Source: Chara braunii (Eukaryota; Streptophyta; Charophyceae; Charales; Characeae). From it: a stretch of DNA of 38,861 nucleotides. Positions 37,488-38,861 of the stretch are shown here, one piece after another. The translations under genes and the position numbers were made by a program. Location of the stretch: NCBI GenBank assembly GCA_003427395.1, contig BFEA01000342.1:546631-585491 (forward strand), in the 5' to 3' direction. Numbering within the stretch: position 1 is the stretch's first letter; the number at the start of each line of letters is the position of its first letter. Below the pieces are notes generated by a model. That model did not search any database, was not told where the DNA came from, and saw nothing but the letters and a program-made list of their open reading frames with translations.

Positions 37488-38861
37488 CCTAGTGGTCCAG
37501 TGGAACCCAACGGAAAAATAATTGCAACAGGGGCGGCCATATGACTCACAGAAAGAGGAGTGCAAACATTGAGTAGTCATCCATGGCGAGATATCAGTAC
37601 AGCGGTAAGTATGCTCCACCTCCTCACCACGTAGACTTACCCCTCAACCTCCTAATCTCAACACTTATCTACTTGAATCGAGGTCTAACTCGAACTTGAT
37701 GGAATGACGTCTACATTGCTCGACCAGCAGCAGCCATCACCAAGAAAGTATGTGGAATTTTCACAAAAAACAGCACCAGGCAGGGCTGAGGTCAGAAAGC
37801 ACTTCACTTAGGTCTTCGCGATGCCGCTCCCCACCGATCTTGGTCTGCTGCAGGTACGTAGATCCCGCTCAAATCTTAATTCAGAAGCTTTCTATTTCTT
37901 CTCGCCTGCTACAGTGAAACCCCAACACGCACACACCCACCGACGTTATGTCTTGCCAGCTTTCTTCCACCGCGGTAGTACAACGGGTTCCAGCTCCGAT
38001 TCCAGTGCAATGAACCTTGCAAGATGCAACTCAAAATACAACATGCAATGGAGAACATTCAGATGACGTTCACACAAGCTTGAGCGGTGTCCATGAACAG
38101 TGCAAATTCGAAGTTTCACTCAAAGCACAATAATATACACTTGAAAAAGGTCGGGAATAAGCGGTTTCAACCGCTGCAACACTCCTCAGGTATGTACCTG
38201 ACTCTCTCCTTCTCCTCCTCCTGTTCTCTCTCCCTCGCTCTTTCTATACTCTACTTCTCTCCCTCTTTCATTTGCACGTTCCTCGCTCACTGTTCCTCTC
38301 TCTACAATGTTCCAGATCTACCCTGAATGCCTCTGCTGTGTCTCACTGCAAACGGGCGGTTACGGTCGCCAAACGCTTGGTGGTCTGTTGCAGCCAGGGT
38401 GCTGGTCTTCTTCCTCCCTTCAGCGTTCTTCTTCGTCCAGGTCGCTGGTCTGCACAAGCTCCGAGCAGCGCTTCCCCAAATTTGTGGTCCAACTGACTGC
38501 CTCCGGCACTGTGGTCCAAGATATATAGCTGTAGTGGACTTTTTCGTGCCTGCTTCAATCGGTACTGGCCTCCTTCAGCCTCTGCCTTGCCAATTGCTAT
38601 TTTGGGAAATTTCCCGACTTTCTTGTGAGGCTGCTGCAAAATTGTACTTTTGGGGACTTGACGCCGGTACTGTAGGGTACTGTAGCCTATCGACCTATGG
38701 TGTCTGATCCTAGCAGGCCCTAAGACTCTAAACTATTGGGGCCTGGACTGTGGTAATTAGGGACCCTAGAACGGGGACTGGGAAAGCTTACAGTGTGAAT
38801 CCATTCAGTATCATTGTGGTTGTTGTTACCTTTGTGGCAACTGTGTACCTCAGTTCCACAA
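37488..38861. other. Non-coding; presumed leader/LTR side of the gypsy element plus unknown DNA
   Basis: No domain in any frame. Upstream of the element's start codon, so an untranslated leader and LTR would be expected here, but I find neither a TGGTATCAGAGC-type primer site nor paired LTR ends. A perfect AGCGGTT/AACCGCT hairpin sits at 38159-38174. Strong splice-like sites exist on the plus strand: GTAAGT at 37605, GTACGT at 37854 with CTACAG at 37914, and GTATGT at 38190 with TTCCAG at 38315 after a C/T-rich stretch. Confidence 0.5.

Overview
The window looks like repeat-dominated nuclear DNA of a green-lineage eukaryote. The clearest clue is a U6 snRNA-like sequence at 24241-24341 with the plant-type 5' stem-loop and 3' end. 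Other clues are decayed Ty3/gypsy-type gag and pol remnants, several tRNA-like (SINE-type) segments and long A/T runs. A streptophyte alga such as Chara would fit this mix of features, but that is a guess from memory. I found no intact protein-coding host gene. Four scaffold ambiguities (14451, 17570-17572, 27939, 28286-28390) show a draft assembly.

Layout. 0.46-1.43 kb: minisatellite with a 160-bp higher-order unit. 2.0-2.9 kb: broken gag on the minus strand. 3.1-3.5 kb and 3.96-10.3 kb: a long non-coding repeat ('left arm'). 24.4-31.6 kb holds a diverged, colinear, inverted relative ('right arm'). Each arm carries an array of hairpins built on a TAAGT(T) loop, about 60 bp apart (6.72-7.96 kb and 27.48-29.33 kb). 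Between the arms: degenerate repeats (10.3-11.3 kb), a SINE-like element (11.6 kb), a 38-bp minisatellite (14.7-15.0 kb), hairpin clusters (15.5-17.05 kb), two copies of a composite retroposon containing a U6 snRNA fragment (17.07-18.46 kb), a 172-bp satellite (19.09-20.16 kb), a purine tract, a 2.7-kb hairpin-studded region (20.78-23.5 kb) and the U6-like gene. Right of the right arm lie a third U6 composite (31.77-32.74 kb), a short tandem repeat, an inverted copy of the 15.93-kb repeat, and a Ty3/gypsy element on the minus strand (33.14-37.49 kb). That element is dead: its RT palm is deleted, its integrase is truncated and it has several stops and frameshifts.

Two things look unusual. First, the unrelated repeat families here are made of short inverted repeats, and related copies often keep pairing through compensatory or G-U changes while the stem sequence changes. 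Second, a repeat family of three copies joins a tRNA-like Pol III promoter to the 3' half of plant U6 with its oligo-T end, then an antisense tRNA-like tail and an A-rich end.

All coordinates of diverged repeats are approximate and were aligned by eye.
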